A program made the position numbers and the translations under genes. A stretch of 64,000 nt of DNA. It comes from Sphingomonas sp. AP4-R1. Lineage in GTDB: Bacteria > Pseudomonadota > Alphaproteobacteria > Sphingomonadales > Sphingomonadaceae. This document shows, piece after piece, positions 27,001-36,628 of the stretch (positions are counted from its first letter, which is position 1; every line of letters begins with the position of its first letter). The stretch is from the NCBI RefSeq assembly GCF_013113735.1, contig NZ_CP053346.1, positions 2,494,001-2,558,000 of the forward strand, read 5' to 3'. The notes beneath the pieces are model-generated. The model saw nothing but the letters and a program-made list of their open reading frames with translations, was not told where the DNA came from and made no database searches.

Positions 27001-28560
27001 ATGATGGAAGTGTCGGCTGCTCGCGACCAGCGCTCTGGCGCGCCATCTCTGAGCGCGCAAGGCGTCCCTGCTGATCCGCGCTTACGTCACGGTCGGTGCG
27101 ACGACGGGTTCCCAGAGGCGACGCCCATCAGTCGCCGCATCCTCCGGTCGCGCCAGGTGCGGGTGCTGGCAACGCTCGGGCCCGCAAGCGCCACGCCTGA
27201 TACGATCGGCCGCCTGTTCGAGGCCGGGGCGGACGCCTTCCGTCTCAACATGAGCCATGGCGATCAGGCGGCGAAGGTCGACCTGATCGGCGCGATCCGC
27301 GATTTGGAGAGGCGCTTTGGGCGGCCGACGACGATCCTCGCCGATCTACAGGGTCCCAAACTGCGTGTCGGACGCTTCGCCGAGGGGCTGGCACTGCTGG
27401 AGACCGGCGCGATCTTCCGGCTTGATCGAGACCCGGCGCCCGGCGACGCGATCCGCGTGCACGTCCCGCATCGCGAGATCTTCGAGGGGATACAGATCGG
27501 CGCGCGGCTGCTGCTGGACGATGGCAAGATCATGCTGCGGGTGCTCGCGCACGACGCTGATCACATGGTCACGCGCGTGGAGGTCGGTGGGGCGCTTAGC
27601 AACAACAAGGGGCTGAACGTGCCCGACGTGGTGCTGCCGATGGCGGCGCTGACGGACAAGGATCGGTTGGATCTCGCTTTTGCGTGCGATGTAGGAGTGG
27701 ACTGGATCGCCCTATCGTTCGTCCAGCGGCCGGAGGATCTCGCCGAGGCGCGCAAGCTGATCGCCGGGCGCGCGGCGTTGCTGGCGAAGATCGAGAAGCC
27801 TGCCGCGATCGATCGCCTCGAGGAAATCGTCGAGGCGTGCGATGCCGTGATGGTGGCGCGGGGTGACCTGGGTGTCGAGCTGCCGCCGGAATCGGTGCCG
27901 CCGCTTCAGAAGAGGATCGTCGAGACGGCGCGGCGCATGGGGCGGCCGGTGGTGGTCGCGACACAGATGCTGGAATCGATGATCAAATCGCCTTCGCCGA
28001 CGCGAGCCGAGGTGTCGGACGTGGCGACCGCCATCTATGACGGTGCAGACGTGATCATGCTCTCGGCGGAAAGCGCGGCGGGAGACTGGCCCGTGGAATC
28101 GGTCGCGATGATGGACGCGATCGGCCGATCCGTGGAGCTCGATCCATATCACGGGGATAGGGTCCACTTCACCTCCCTGCGGCCCGATCCCACGACGGCG
28201 GACGCCTTGGCCGAGGCGGCGAAGACGATCGCCGCGACCGTGGGCGCGAAGGCGATCCTGTGCTTCACGGCCTCGGGCCTGACCGCACGGCGCGTGGCGC
28301 GCGAGCGGCCGGGTGCGCCGATCCTCGTCCTGACACCAGATATCGATGTCGCGCGGAGGCTCGGCATCCTGTGGGGATCCCACGCCGTACATACGCTAGA
28401 CGTGAATTCCTTCGAGGAGATGTCTACCCGCGCGGCGGCGGTTGCGCTGAAAAGCGGGATCGCTGTGGCGGGAGATCGGGTGGTTCTGGTGGCGGGTGTT
28501 CCGTTCCGGATGCCGGGATCCACAAACATGATCCATGTGCTGCGTCTCCCGGTAGCTTAA
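27001..28560 (+). CDS. pyk: Pyruvate kinase
   Basis: A 519-residue pyruvate kinase converting phosphoenolpyruvate and ADP to pyruvate and ATP. LRSRQVRVLATLGPASATPDTIGRLFEAGADAFRLNMSHG starts the barrel, KIMLRVLAHDADHM lies in the B domain, and the active-site signature ALLAKIEKPAAIDRLEEI is intact, followed by VMVARGDLGVELP and ATQMLESMIKSPSPTRAEVSDVA. The ATG at 27001 (after AGGGGAGAT) is chosen because the promoter at 26920-26948 would otherwise lie inside the gene. An N-terminal extension of about 40 residues precedes the family core. With GarR and glycerate 2-kinase in the same block it completes a glycerate-to-pyruvate branch, so it is probably a pathway-specific isozyme and not the housekeeping one. 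Confidence 0.93.
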   Translation: MMEVSAARDQRSGAPSLSAQGVPADPRLRHGRCDDGFPEATPISRRILRSRQVRVLATLGPASATPDTIGRLFEAGADAFRLNMSHGDQAAKVDLIGAIRDLERRFGRPTTILADLQGPKLRVGRFAEGLALLETGAIFRLDRDPAPGDAIRVHVPHREIFEGIQIGARLLLDDGKIMLRVLAHDADHMVTRVEVGGALSNNKGLNVPDVVLPMAALTDKDRLDLAFACDVGVDWIALSFVQRPEDLAEARKLIAGRAALLAKIEKPAAIDRLEEIVEACDAVMVARGDLGVELPPESVPPLQKRIVETARRMGRPVVVATQMLESMIKSPSPTRAEVSDVATAIYDGADVIMLSAESAAGDWPVESVAMMDAIGRSVELDPYHGDRVHFTSLRPDPTTADALAEAAKTIAATVGAKAILCFTASGLTARRVARERPGAPILVLTPDIDVARRLGILWGSHAVHTLDVNSFEEMSTRAAAVALKSGIAVAGDRVVLVAGVPFRMPGSTNMIHVLRLPVA

Positions 28561-28790
28561 CCTGCAGACGCGGTTCGCGCCGTGGCGCCGATCGCACGTC
28601 GCGATTCAAGGGCGTGAACGGCCGGGATGCGAGCCTGCGCTTCGTCTATCGCGGCTACTGAGGGCCAGGCGCGCCTGGACGGCTAGACGAACCGGCGGCC
28701 GTTCGCTCCGCTTTGTAATCGTCTTCACCCCGCCCACGGCATACGGGCGGGCTGTTCGAAACGCACGTTTACACGAGCGCAACAATCCGA
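28561..28790. other. Spacer between pyruvate kinase and the cyclase promoter
   Basis: About 230 bases without a gene. No clear terminator hairpin was recognised by eye, although GC-rich inverted segments occur. The promoter described next begins at its right end. Confidence 0.3.
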
Positions 28791-28825
28791 TTGACCGCAC
28801 TTATTTCCGGTAAGATTATTATACC
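28791..28825 (+). promoter_or_regulatory. Promoter and candidate operator for the cyclase-receptor operon
   Basis: TTGACC (28791-28796), a 17-base spacer and GATTAT (28814-28819) are identical in layout to the pyruvate kinase promoter. The palindrome GGTAAGATTATTATACC (28809-28825) differs from the other copy at one base. Bases upstream of the -35 box (CAACAATCCGATTGAC) are also shared but for one position. Two independent matches of this length at 1.9 kb distance indicate a common regulator. Confidence 0.65.
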
Positions 28826-28874
28826 ATATGATACGACTCGCCTCAATGGCGGGCGGAAGAGAGGATACATCGGC

Positions 28875-29699
28875 ATGTCTGACAGCGAAATGGGACGCCG
28901 AGCCTTGCTTTCTGGGGCCATGCTGGCGACGGCCGCCGCGGTGATCGCGGAGTCATCCGGCGCGGCAGTTATCGGGGGCGGCACCGCGAGCGCGACGCTG
29001 GCGGGCCGTACGCTCCGCTTTCTTGACCTGACACACGCGCTGACGACCGCTTTCAATTGGATGCCCGCCCGGCCTCGCATCGCGATGGACCCGATCATCG
29101 GATCGGGTCTCGCAGTGGGTATGAACCTCAACCGGCTGATGCTCGTCGAGCATACGGGCACGCATATCGATGTGCCGCGCCACTTCGCCAGCGACGGCAA
29201 GAGCGTCGGCGAGATCCCGCTGAGCGACCTGATCGTGCCGCTGGTGATGATCGACCTTCGCGCGCGCTCCAAGGTTGATCCCGATGCGGGGCTGACGCCC
29301 GACGACATCCTCGCCTGGGAAAAGGCGCACGGGCCGCTGCCCAAGGGCGGCTGCATCGCGATCAACAGCGGCTACGATCCGCTCGCGCGGATGCAGGAGG
29401 TGGCGAAGGGCAGCGGGCGCGGCAGCCCAGGCTTTTCGCCCGAGGCGTGCAAATTCCTGATCGCGCAGCGCGAGGTGAAGGGCATAGCGGTGGATGCCAT
29501 GTCGATCGACCAGGGGACCAACGGGCCGGCTTACCCCGTCCATCAGGAATGGCTGCGGAGCGGGCGCTGGGGCATCGAGGGGCTGACCAATCTGGACGCG
29601 GTGCCGGCAAGCGGCGCGCTTCTGATCGTGGGCGCAGCGCCGATCGCGGAGGCGACAGGCGTGCCGATCCGCGCGATCGCGATGTTCGCAGGGAGCTAA
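28875..29699 (+). CDS. Exported cyclase-family (kynurenine-formamidase-like) metal hydrolase
   Basis: A 274-residue protein of the cyclase family (PF04199). The motif VEHTGTHIDVPRHFA corresponds to HxGTHxDxPxH, which binds metal in kynurenine formamidases and isatin hydrolases. The N-terminus, MGRRALLSGAMLATAAAVIA, has a twin-arginine pair and a hydrophobic stretch, so export by Tat is likely. This subgroup commonly hydrolyses cyclic amides or esters. The ATG at 28875 is chosen because it is near the Tat motif and lies downstream of the promoter. It is the first gene of the receptor operon, 64 bases upstream of the first TonB-dependent receptor. Confidence 0.85.
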   Translation: MSDSEMGRRALLSGAMLATAAAVIAESSGAAVIGGGTASATLAGRTLRFLDLTHALTTAFNWMPARPRIAMDPIIGSGLAVGMNLNRLMLVEHTGTHIDVPRHFASDGKSVGEIPLSDLIVPLVMIDLRARSKVDPDAGLTPDDILAWEKAHGPLPKGGCIAINSGYDPLARMQEVAKGSGRGSPGFSPEACKFLIAQREVKGIAVDAMSIDQGTNGPAYPVHQEWLRSGRWGIEGLTNLDAVPASGALLIVGAAPIAEATGVPIRAIAMFAGS

Positions 29700-29763
29700 G
29701 AGCAAGCGGCGCGGCCCGATCTTACCCATCGACGAACCAAATAAACAAAACAGGGAGAATGTC

Positions 29764-32649
29764 ATGAACCGGATTACCCTCTCGGCGCTTTGCCTCGGCA
29801 GCGCATCGATGCTGGCGCTGAGCGCGCCGGCTTTGGCTCAGCAGGCGGAAACGCCGCCGGCTGTGGGGTCCTCAACCGCGACGCCGGCCGAGAGCGAGGC
29901 ACCCACGCCCGCCGCCGCCGAGGATATCGTCGTCACCGGATCGCGCATCGTCCGATCCGGCTACAATGCGCCCACACCGGTTACGGTCGTCTCGACCGAC
30001 CAGCTGACCAAGACCGCGCCCAGCAACGTGCCCGACGCGTTGAACCAGTTGCCGCAGTTCCAGGGATCGATCAGCGCCGCCGCGCAGGCCGATACGGGCG
30101 CTTCGCGGGTGCGATCGGGCAATTATCTCGATATCCGCGCGCTGGGGCCGCAGCGCGTGCTGATCCTGGAGGACGGCAAGCGCCTGCCACCGACGAGCAG
30201 CAACGGCGCGACCGACGCCAATCTGATACCGCAGATGCTGGTGGATCGTGTCGAGGTCGTCACCGGCGGCGCGTCCGCGGCCTACGGATCGGATGCGGTG
30301 TCGGGCGTCGTCAATTTCATCATGAACAAGAAGTTCACCGGCCTGAAGCTGAACGTGCAGGGTGGCCTTTCCACCTACGGCGACAACGGATCGTATAAGG
30401 CGGGCGCGGCCGGCGGGATCAGCCTGATGGACGATCGGCTGCACGTGATCGGGAGCGCCGAATTCTATCACGCGAACGGCGTGACCGATCGCTCGTCGCG
30501 CTTCACCTCGTCGGGCCAGAATACGGAATCAGCCTTCACGATCGCGGGTCTGGGGACGGCTGCGGCGCCCTATTATTATATCGGCGGCATCCACAACAAT
30601 GCGCAGGCCTATGGCGGTTATATCGTCGACGGGCCGCTTGCAGGACTTCAATTCCTGCCCAACGGCCAGACCGCGCCCTTCACCAAGGGCACGACGCTCG
30701 CCGGGCGGCCGGGCTACGGCGTGGGCGGCGACGGCATCGTGAATCCGTCGGTCAGCCGCACCGGCGTGCCGACGCTGGAGACGGTCCAGCTCTTCGGCCG
30801 CGCGCAATATGAGCTGGCCGATGATCTGACCGCGTTCGCCGAGGTCAGCTACAATACCGGCGCGAATGCGGACAAGAACGGCACACCCGGCACGATCGGG
30901 CAGGGCGCGATGGTGTTCCGCGACAATGCCTATCTGACGGACGGCGTGCGTGCGGCGCTGGGCTCGACGCAGAGCTTCGTCGTCGGGCGGCCCTTCGCTG
31001 AATGGTCGCTCAACGACCAGAGCCAGAAAAGTCGCAACACGGTGATCAATGCCGGGCTGGAAGGTAAGATCGCTGGCTTCCACTGGAATGCTTACTATAC
31101 GCACGGCAAGTCGTCGTTCCGCACCAAGTCGCTTGGGATCGACAACCAGCGTTTCTATGCGGCGGTGGATGCGGTGCGGAACGGGGCCGGGCAGATCGTC
31201 TGCCGCGTGACGGTCACCAACCCCACGCTGTATCCGGGCTGCGTGCCGCTCAACATCATCGGCGTTGGCAGTTCGTCGGTCGAAGCGCAGAACTGGGTGC
31301 GGCGCTATTCGACGTGGAACGCGGACAACAAGATGGACCTCGGCGCGCTCTCGATCTCGGGCGAGCCCTTCTCGCTGTGGGCGGGGCCGGTCGGCGTGGC
31401 GTTCGGTGTCGAATATCGCCGCCAGACGCTGAACCAGACCAGCAACAGCAATCCGGCGACCGCGGTGGACTTCACCGGCCTGCGCGGCGTGACGAGTACC
31501 AACCAGTTCCAGTCGGTGAATGTCGGCTTCGCCAAGGGCTCGTACAACGTGAAGGAAGTGTTCGGCGAGGTCGACGTGCCGCTCGCCAAGGATTCGGCGA
31601 TCGGATCGCTCGACCTGAACGGCGCGGTGCGCCTGACCGACTACAGCACGTCGGGCTCGGTCACGACCTGGAAGGTCGGCACAACCTATCAGCCGATCCC
31701 GGACATCCGCCTGCGCGCCACGCTCTCGCGCGACATCCGCGCGCCTTCGCTGTTCGAACTGTTCGCGGGCCGCCAGCAGACGACCAGCCCGCTCACCGAT
31801 CTCCACACCGGGCTCAGCCAGACGGTCAACGTGATCTCGTCGGGCAATCGCGATCTGCAGCCGGAGGTGGCGACGACCTATACGATCGGCGCGGTGCTCA
31901 GCCCGAGCTTCCTGCGCGGGTTCAATTTCTCGGTCGATTACTACAATATCAAGATCAAGGACGCGATCTCGCAGCCCTTCACCTACATCCAGCTCGCCGA
32001 TTTCTGCGAGCAGAGCAACGGCACGAGCCCGCTCTGCGCGCAGGTGATCCGGCCGTTCGGCTTCGACAACCGCACGGCGGCGAACTTCCCGACCGAAATC
32101 CGGCTCCAGAATCTCAACCTCGCCCGGACGCAGACGAGCGGGCTGGATCTGGAAGGCAGCTATCGCGGCGAGGTTGCCGGCGGGGCGTTCATGGCGCGCC
32201 TGCTCGCGACGCGGCTGATCAGCTATCGCCAGCAGAATTCTACCGTGCTGCCCGAGCGGCAATATGCGGGCAATGCCGATTTTATCCAGGGCTTCTATCC
32301 GCTGCCCATGCCCAAATGGCGCGGCACGATGAACGTGAGCTATGCGCTGCACGGCGTCTCGGTGGGCGTGCAGGAACGCTATGTTGGTGCATTCCACATC
32401 TCGGACATCTTCCAATATGTGAACAACAAGGTGAAATCGACCTATTATACTGATCTCAACCTTTCGGTGGACATCGGCGGGACGCAGCCGAAGGGCATGC
32501 AGGTGTATGTGACGGTGAACAACGTATTCAACCAGAAAGGGCGGCTGTTCCTAATCAGCCCGGTGCCGGGCCTCAACATCCCGACCGCGCGTAGCATCTA
32601 CGACATTATCGGCACCTATTTAACGGCTGGCGTGAAGGTCGGTTTCTGA
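29764..32649 (+). CDS. TonB-dependent receptor (961 aa)
   Basis: Outer-membrane receptor starting MNRITLSALCLGSASMLALSAPALAQ, a signal peptide, then an Ala/Pro linker, TonB-box-like EDIVVTGSRIVRSG, plug (ALNQLPQFQGS, DIRALGPQRVLILEDGKRLPP, VDRVEVVTGGASAAYGSDAVSGVVNF) and a beta-barrel ending AGVKVGF with a terminal Phe. Sphingomonads have many paralogues of this type, used for carbohydrate and aromatic uptake. The Shine-Dalgarno is GGGAG about 8 bases upstream. It precedes another receptor of the same class, followed by GarR, so it probably imports the compound that the locus degrades. Confidence 0.94.
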   Translation: MNRITLSALCLGSASMLALSAPALAQQAETPPAVGSSTATPAESEAPTPAAAEDIVVTGSRIVRSGYNAPTPVTVVSTDQLTKTAPSNVPDALNQLPQFQGSISAAAQADTGASRVRSGNYLDIRALGPQRVLILEDGKRLPPTSSNGATDANLIPQMLVDRVEVVTGGASAAYGSDAVSGVVNFIMNKKFTGLKLNVQGGLSTYGDNGSYKAGAAGGISLMDDRLHVIGSAEFYHANGVTDRSSRFTSSGQNTESAFTIAGLGTAAAPYYYIGGIHNNAQAYGGYIVDGPLAGLQFLPNGQTAPFTKGTTLAGRPGYGVGGDGIVNPSVSRTGVPTLETVQLFGRAQYELADDLTAFAEVSYNTGANADKNGTPGTIGQGAMVFRDNAYLTDGVRAALGSTQSFVVGRPFAEWSLNDQSQKSRNTVINAGLEGKIAGFHWNAYYTHGKSSFRTKSLGIDNQRFYAAVDAVRNGAGQIVCRVTVTNPTLYPGCVPLNIIGVGSSSVEAQNWVRRYSTWNADNKMDLGALSISGEPFSLWAGPVGVAFGVEYRRQTLNQTSNSNPATAVDFTGLRGVTSTNQFQSVNVGFAKGSYNVKEVFGEVDVPLAKDSAIGSLDLNGAVRLTDYSTSGSVTTWKVGTTYQPIPDIRLRATLSRDIRAPSLFELFAGRQQTTSPLTDLHTGLSQTVNVISSGNRDLQPEVATTYTIGAVLSPSFLRGFNFSVDYYNIKIKDAISQPFTYIQLADFCEQSNGTSPLCAQVIRPFGFDNRTAANFPTEIRLQNLNLARTQTSGLDLEGSYRGEVAGGAFMARLLATRLISYRQQNSTVLPERQYAGNADFIQGFYPLPMPKWRGTMNVSYALHGVSVGVQERYVGAFHISDIFQYVNNKVKSTYYTDLNLSVDIGGTQPKGMQVYVTVNNVFNQKGRLFLISPVPGLNIPTARSIYDIIGTYLTAGVKVGF

Positions 32650-32896
32650 GCCTCTCGCAAAAGGCTGAATGACGGATCGCGGCAGGCTTCGTCTTTGGAC
32701 GGGGCCAGCGTAGGCCTGTCTATTGCCGCCATGGTCCAGCGTAGCGAACTTTCGCAGCGTCGGACCCAGCGCTCGGGGTCGCCAAACAAAGTGGTTAGGT
32801 CGGAAGATTTGCGCGTTGCAATCTTTGGTTAGAATACATATCCAAAAGCACCCCGGTGTGACCGGAAATGATAGATATAAGTTGGAGGAGGGGGTA
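32650..32896 (+). other. Spacer between two receptors with a possible promoter
   Basis: About 250 bases without a gene. TTGCGC (32809-32814), a 17-base gap and GAATAC (32832-32837) could be a weak promoter for the second receptor. No operator like those upstream of the pyruvate kinase and cyclase genes is visible. Confidence 0.3.
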
Positions 32897-35668
32897 GTGG
32901 GTAACCTGTCCCGCACGAAAATGCTGCTGGCTGGCGCCAGCATGATGGTGCTTTGCGATCCGCTGTGGGCACAAGCGGCCGAGGCGCCGCCGCAGCCGGC
33001 GCCCGAAGCCATCGCCCAGCCTGCGGCGCCGACCGAGGCAGCCGCCGCCGATATCGTGGTGACGGGCAGCCGCATCGCGCGCAGCACCTTCCAGACGCCG
33101 ACGCCGATCACGGCGATCTCGTCCGCCCAGCTGGAGCAAAAGGCGCCGACCAGCGCGATTGATCTGCTTCGCGACATTCCTACGCTGCGGCCGAACCAGA
33201 CGGTCGGCAGCGGGCGCAATATTGGTGTCAGCAATTTCAACATGCGCTCGCTGGGCTCCACGCGCACGCTGGTGCTGCTCGACGGGCAGCGGATGATGGA
33301 TTCGAGTCCCGTGGGCGGCTTCGACCTTAACGTTATCCCGGCACCGCTCATCTCGCGCATGGAGATCGTGACGGCGGGCGCATCCTCCGTGTATGGATCG
33401 GACGCCGTGACCGGCGTGGTCAACATCATCCTCAACAATTCACTGGATGGCGGCAAGATTGACGCCCAGTACAGCCAGTCGACGCATGGCGACCTCGCCA
33501 CCTATTCGGCGAGCCTGCTGTATGGCGGAAGCTTCGGCGGCGGGCGCGGGCGCTTCATCGCCTCGGGATCGTATCAGAAGACGCCGAACATCGCCTATCA
33601 GGGGCAGCGCGACTGGGGCAGCCAAGGCTATACGCTCGTTCCCAACGCGGCTTACACGCCGACGAACGGCCAGTTTCGCCAGCTGATCGTGCCCAATGCG
33701 CGCTTCTCTTCGATGACTCTGGGCGGCGTCATCACCACGGCCGGGGCGCTGCGCAATATTCAGTTCGGGCAGAACGGCGCACAAAGCCTATTCCAGCAGG
33801 GCACGAACGTGGGCGCCGTCTGGATGCAGGGTGGTGACGGGCTGATGCCGCAGCCCGATTTCGCGCTGATCGGCGTGCGGCGCGAGCAGTATAGTGGCTT
33901 TAGTCGCGTCACCTACGACCTAACCGACGACATTCATGCCCGGCTCGACTATCTCGGCACACACTCGCGCAACGAGGCGACCAACAACTGGAACTACAAC
34001 AACGGCGACATCACCATCCGCCGCGATTACGCTTACCTGCCGGCCAATATCTTGGCGGCGATGGTCGCCAACAACCTCCAGACGATCCGTGTCGGCCGCA
34101 TTAACCCCGAAACGGGGATCAACTACAACACCACGACCAACGATTATAATCGCGTGGGCGGCGGGCTGAACGGCGGGCTGTTTGGCCAGTGGAAGTGGAA
34201 TGCGGACGCCGCGTACAGCTGGGCGCGGGCCGAGCAGCGCGGCGATTTCAACCGCAACAACATCAATTGGAATCTGGCGCTGGATGCGGTGACGGGCCCG
34301 AACGGGCAGCCGGTCTGCCGTTCGACGCTGAGCGCGCCCGGCAACGGCTGCGTCCCAGCCAATGTCTTCGGCCTCAATTCGCTGACGCCCGAGGTGGTCA
34401 AATATGTGACCGGCACCTCGATGCAGCGTTCCTATTCGCGCAGTCTCAATTGGAGCGCCGGCGTCACTGGCGATCTGGGCTCGACCTGGGCGGGGCCGAT
34501 CAAGCTGGCCACCGGCGTCGAATATCGCCACGATCGGGTCAACAACAAGTCGGATCCGATTTCCGATATCAACGGCTGGCGGCAGGGCACGTTCGGATCC
34601 TATCGCGGTAAGCTGACGGTTCGCGAAATCTATGGCGAATTGGGCGTTCCGCTCGCCAAGGAATCGGTGATTGCTGAGACGCTGGACCTCGATCTGGCGG
34701 GGCGCTTCGTCGATTACAGCACAAGCGGGTCCACGTTCGTGTGGAAGGCTGGCCTGAACTGGGCTGTGATCCGCGACATCCGCTTCCGCGGAACCTATTC
34801 AAAGGATTTCCGCGCGCCCAAGATCGACGATCTCTTTTCGGCCTCATCGCTGCGCGCGGGCAATGCCGTGATCGATTATCTCAACAACCGCGCCACCAAC
34901 GTGAACACGCTCGCGGGCGGCAATCCGAACCTGAAGCCCGAGGTCGCGCACACCCTCACCTTCGGCGTGGTGCTGCAGCCTTCCTTCATTCCTCGCCTTC
35001 AGCTTTCGGCCGACTATTTCGATATCGTGCTGCGTGATGCGCTGACCGTGCCGCTGGCGCAGGAGGTGGTCGATCGCTGCGGACGCGGCGACCAGACCTT
35101 CTGCGCGGGCATTGATCGGGACGCTTCCGGCGCGATTTCCCTGGTCCGCGTCACGGCTTTCAACGCGCAGACGCTGAAGACGCGTGGCGTGGATCTGGAG
35201 CTTCAGTATCGCGTGCCGGTCGGCCCTGGAGAGATCGGCCTGCGGACGGTGGCGAGCTATGTGCCGAAACTCATCACCTCCACCACGGGTGGCAACGTCA
35301 ATACGGCCGGGCAGCTCACCGGCACCTATGCGACACCGAAGTGGCGCGCCTCGACGACGCTCAGCTATATGCAGGGGCCGCTCAATTTCCGTGCGCTCTT
35401 CAACTATATCGGGCCGGGCAAGTACGACAATAGCTACGGAGTGCTTGATCTCGATAAGAACCATTATCCGGCCTACCTCTATACTGACCTCTCTGTGAAT
35501 TACGACGTCACGGACAATCTCCAGATATATGCCAAGGTCGAAAATCTGTTCGACACCGATCCGCCGCTGCTCGCCAACAATACGATTACGGTCGCGGCGG
35601 CGGCATCCTCGCAATTCTACGATCTGCGCGGACGCGTGGTCGGCATCGGCGCGCGCTTCAAATTCTGA
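32897..35668 (+). CDS. TonB-dependent receptor (923 aa)
   Basis: Second receptor in tandem. GTG at 32897 is chosen because GGAGGAGGGGG lies directly upstream and the signal peptide (NLSRTKMLLAGASMMVLCDPLWAQ) then follows; an ATG eight codons later is possible. It has a TonB-box-like ADIVVTGSRIARSTF, plug domain (DLLRDIPTLRPNQTVG, NMRSLGSTRTLVLLDGQRMMD, RMEIVTAGASSVYGSDAVTGVVNI) and a barrel ending IGARFKF. It is similar to but clearly distinct from the 961-residue receptor. Two receptors for one pathway suggest different forms of the substrate, such as monomers and oligomers. Confidence 0.94.
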   Translation: MGNLSRTKMLLAGASMMVLCDPLWAQAAEAPPQPAPEAIAQPAAPTEAAAADIVVTGSRIARSTFQTPTPITAISSAQLEQKAPTSAIDLLRDIPTLRPNQTVGSGRNIGVSNFNMRSLGSTRTLVLLDGQRMMDSSPVGGFDLNVIPAPLISRMEIVTAGASSVYGSDAVTGVVNIILNNSLDGGKIDAQYSQSTHGDLATYSASLLYGGSFGGGRGRFIASGSYQKTPNIAYQGQRDWGSQGYTLVPNAAYTPTNGQFRQLIVPNARFSSMTLGGVITTAGALRNIQFGQNGAQSLFQQGTNVGAVWMQGGDGLMPQPDFALIGVRREQYSGFSRVTYDLTDDIHARLDYLGTHSRNEATNNWNYNNGDITIRRDYAYLPANILAAMVANNLQTIRVGRINPETGINYNTTTNDYNRVGGGLNGGLFGQWKWNADAAYSWARAEQRGDFNRNNINWNLALDAVTGPNGQPVCRSTLSAPGNGCVPANVFGLNSLTPEVVKYVTGTSMQRSYSRSLNWSAGVTGDLGSTWAGPIKLATGVEYRHDRVNNKSDPISDINGWRQGTFGSYRGKLTVREIYGELGVPLAKESVIAETLDLDLAGRFVDYSTSGSTFVWKAGLNWAVIRDIRFRGTYSKDFRAPKIDDLFSASSLRAGNAVIDYLNNRATNVNTLAGGNPNLKPEVAHTLTFGVVLQPSFIPRLQLSADYFDIVLRDALTVPLAQEVVDRCGRGDQTFCAGIDRDASGAISLVRVTAFNAQTLKTRGVDLELQYRVPVGPGEIGLRTVASYVPKLITSTTGGNVNTAGQLTGTYATPKWRASTTLSYMQGPLNFRALFNYIGPGKYDNSYGVLDLDKNHYPAYLYTDLSVNYDVTDNLQIYAKVENLFDTDPPLLANNTITVAAAASSQFYDLRGRVVGIGARFKF

Positions 35669-35690
35669 CGATCCACATCGAGGAGATGAC

Positions 35691-36581
35691 ATGAAGATCG
35701 GATTCATCGGCGTCGGCATCATGGGGCGGCCCATGGCGGGCCATCTTCAGGCAGGCGGGCACGAACTGCTGCTGGTGCAGCACCGCTCGCCGCTGCCGTC
35801 GGAGCTAATGCAAGGCGGCGCGATGGCTTGCTGCTCGGCGCGCGAAGTGGCGGCGCGATCCGACGTCGTGATCCTGATGCTGCCCGATACGCCGGACGTG
35901 GAGCGCGTGTTGTTCGGCGAGGACGGCGTTGCGGCGGGTGTGCAGCCGGGCGGCTGCGTGATCGACATGAGTTCGATCGATCCGATCGCCACAAAAGGCT
36001 TCGCCGGGCGGATCGAGGCGCTGGGTGGCGATTATGTCGACGCGCCGGTCTCCGGCGGGGAGGTGGGCGCAAAGGCGGCCAGCCTGACGATCATGTGCGG
36101 TGCCGCGGCGGAGAGCTTCGTGAAAGTCCGGCCGCTGTTCGAACTGATGGGCAAGAACATCACCCATGTTGGCGATGTCGGTGCGGGGCAGGTAGCGAAG
36201 GTCGCCAACCAGATCATCGTTGCGCTGAATATCGAGGCGGTCGCTGAGGCTTTGCTGTTCGCGTCCAAGGCGGGCGCCGATCCGGTCAAAGTACGCGAAG
36301 CGCTGATGGGCGGCTTCGCCGCCTCGCGCGTGCTGGAAGTGCATGGAAAGCGGATGATTGACCGGACCTTCGCACCGGGCTTCCGCATCGGGTTGCACCA
36401 AAAGGACCTCAACCTCGCTCTGTCGAGCGCGAAGGCGTTGCAGATGGCCCTGCCGAACACCGCCTCCGCCCAGCAGCTGTTCAGTGCCTGTGCGGCGCAG
36501 GGCGGCGCGGAGTGGGACCATTCGGCGATGGTTCGTGCGCTGGAGGCGCTGGCCAATCACAAGGTCGCGCCGGAAAGCTGA
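35691..36581 (+). CDS. garR: 2-hydroxy-3-oxopropionate (tartronate semialdehyde) reductase
   Basis: A 296-residue beta-hydroxyacid dehydrogenase that reduces tartronate semialdehyde to D-glycerate with NAD(P)H. The Rossmann signature MKIGFIGVGIMGRPMAGHL, the substrate loop DAPVSGGEVGAKAASLTIM and the catalytic Lys in GAGQVAKVANQIIVALNIEA closely match E. coli GarR. GFRIGLHQKDLNLAL is the C-terminal family motif. The ATG at 35691 follows a GAGGAG ribosome binding site, 22 bases after the receptor stop. In this locus the product is taken by the glycerate 2-kinase at 42.6 kb. 3-hydroxyisobutyrate dehydrogenase is a close relative, but the GarR-like motifs and the glycerate kinase favour this call. 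Confidence 0.88.
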   Translation: MKIGFIGVGIMGRPMAGHLQAGGHELLLVQHRSPLPSELMQGGAMACCSAREVAARSDVVILMLPDTPDVERVLFGEDGVAAGVQPGGCVIDMSSIDPIATKGFAGRIEALGGDYVDAPVSGGEVGAKAASLTIMCGAAAESFVKVRPLFELMGKNITHVGDVGAGQVAKVANQIIVALNIEAVAEALLFASKAGADPVKVREALMGGFAASRVLEVHGKRMIDRTFAPGFRIGLHQKDLNLALSSAKALQMALPNTASAQQLFSACAAQGGAEWDHSAMVRALEALANHKVAPES

Positions 36582-36628
36582 GCCGGTGTGAGCCACATCC
36601 AACGATATCGGCGTGAGAGGGGAACGAG

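Noticed and set aside
28424..28609. Minus-strand frames near the end of pyruvate kinase
   Set aside because: Shadows of the plus-strand gene with skewed composition.
30529..32415. 628-codon minus-strand frame opposite the 961-residue receptor
   Set aside because: Arg/Glu/Ala-rich antisense of a GC-rich receptor gene; no motif.
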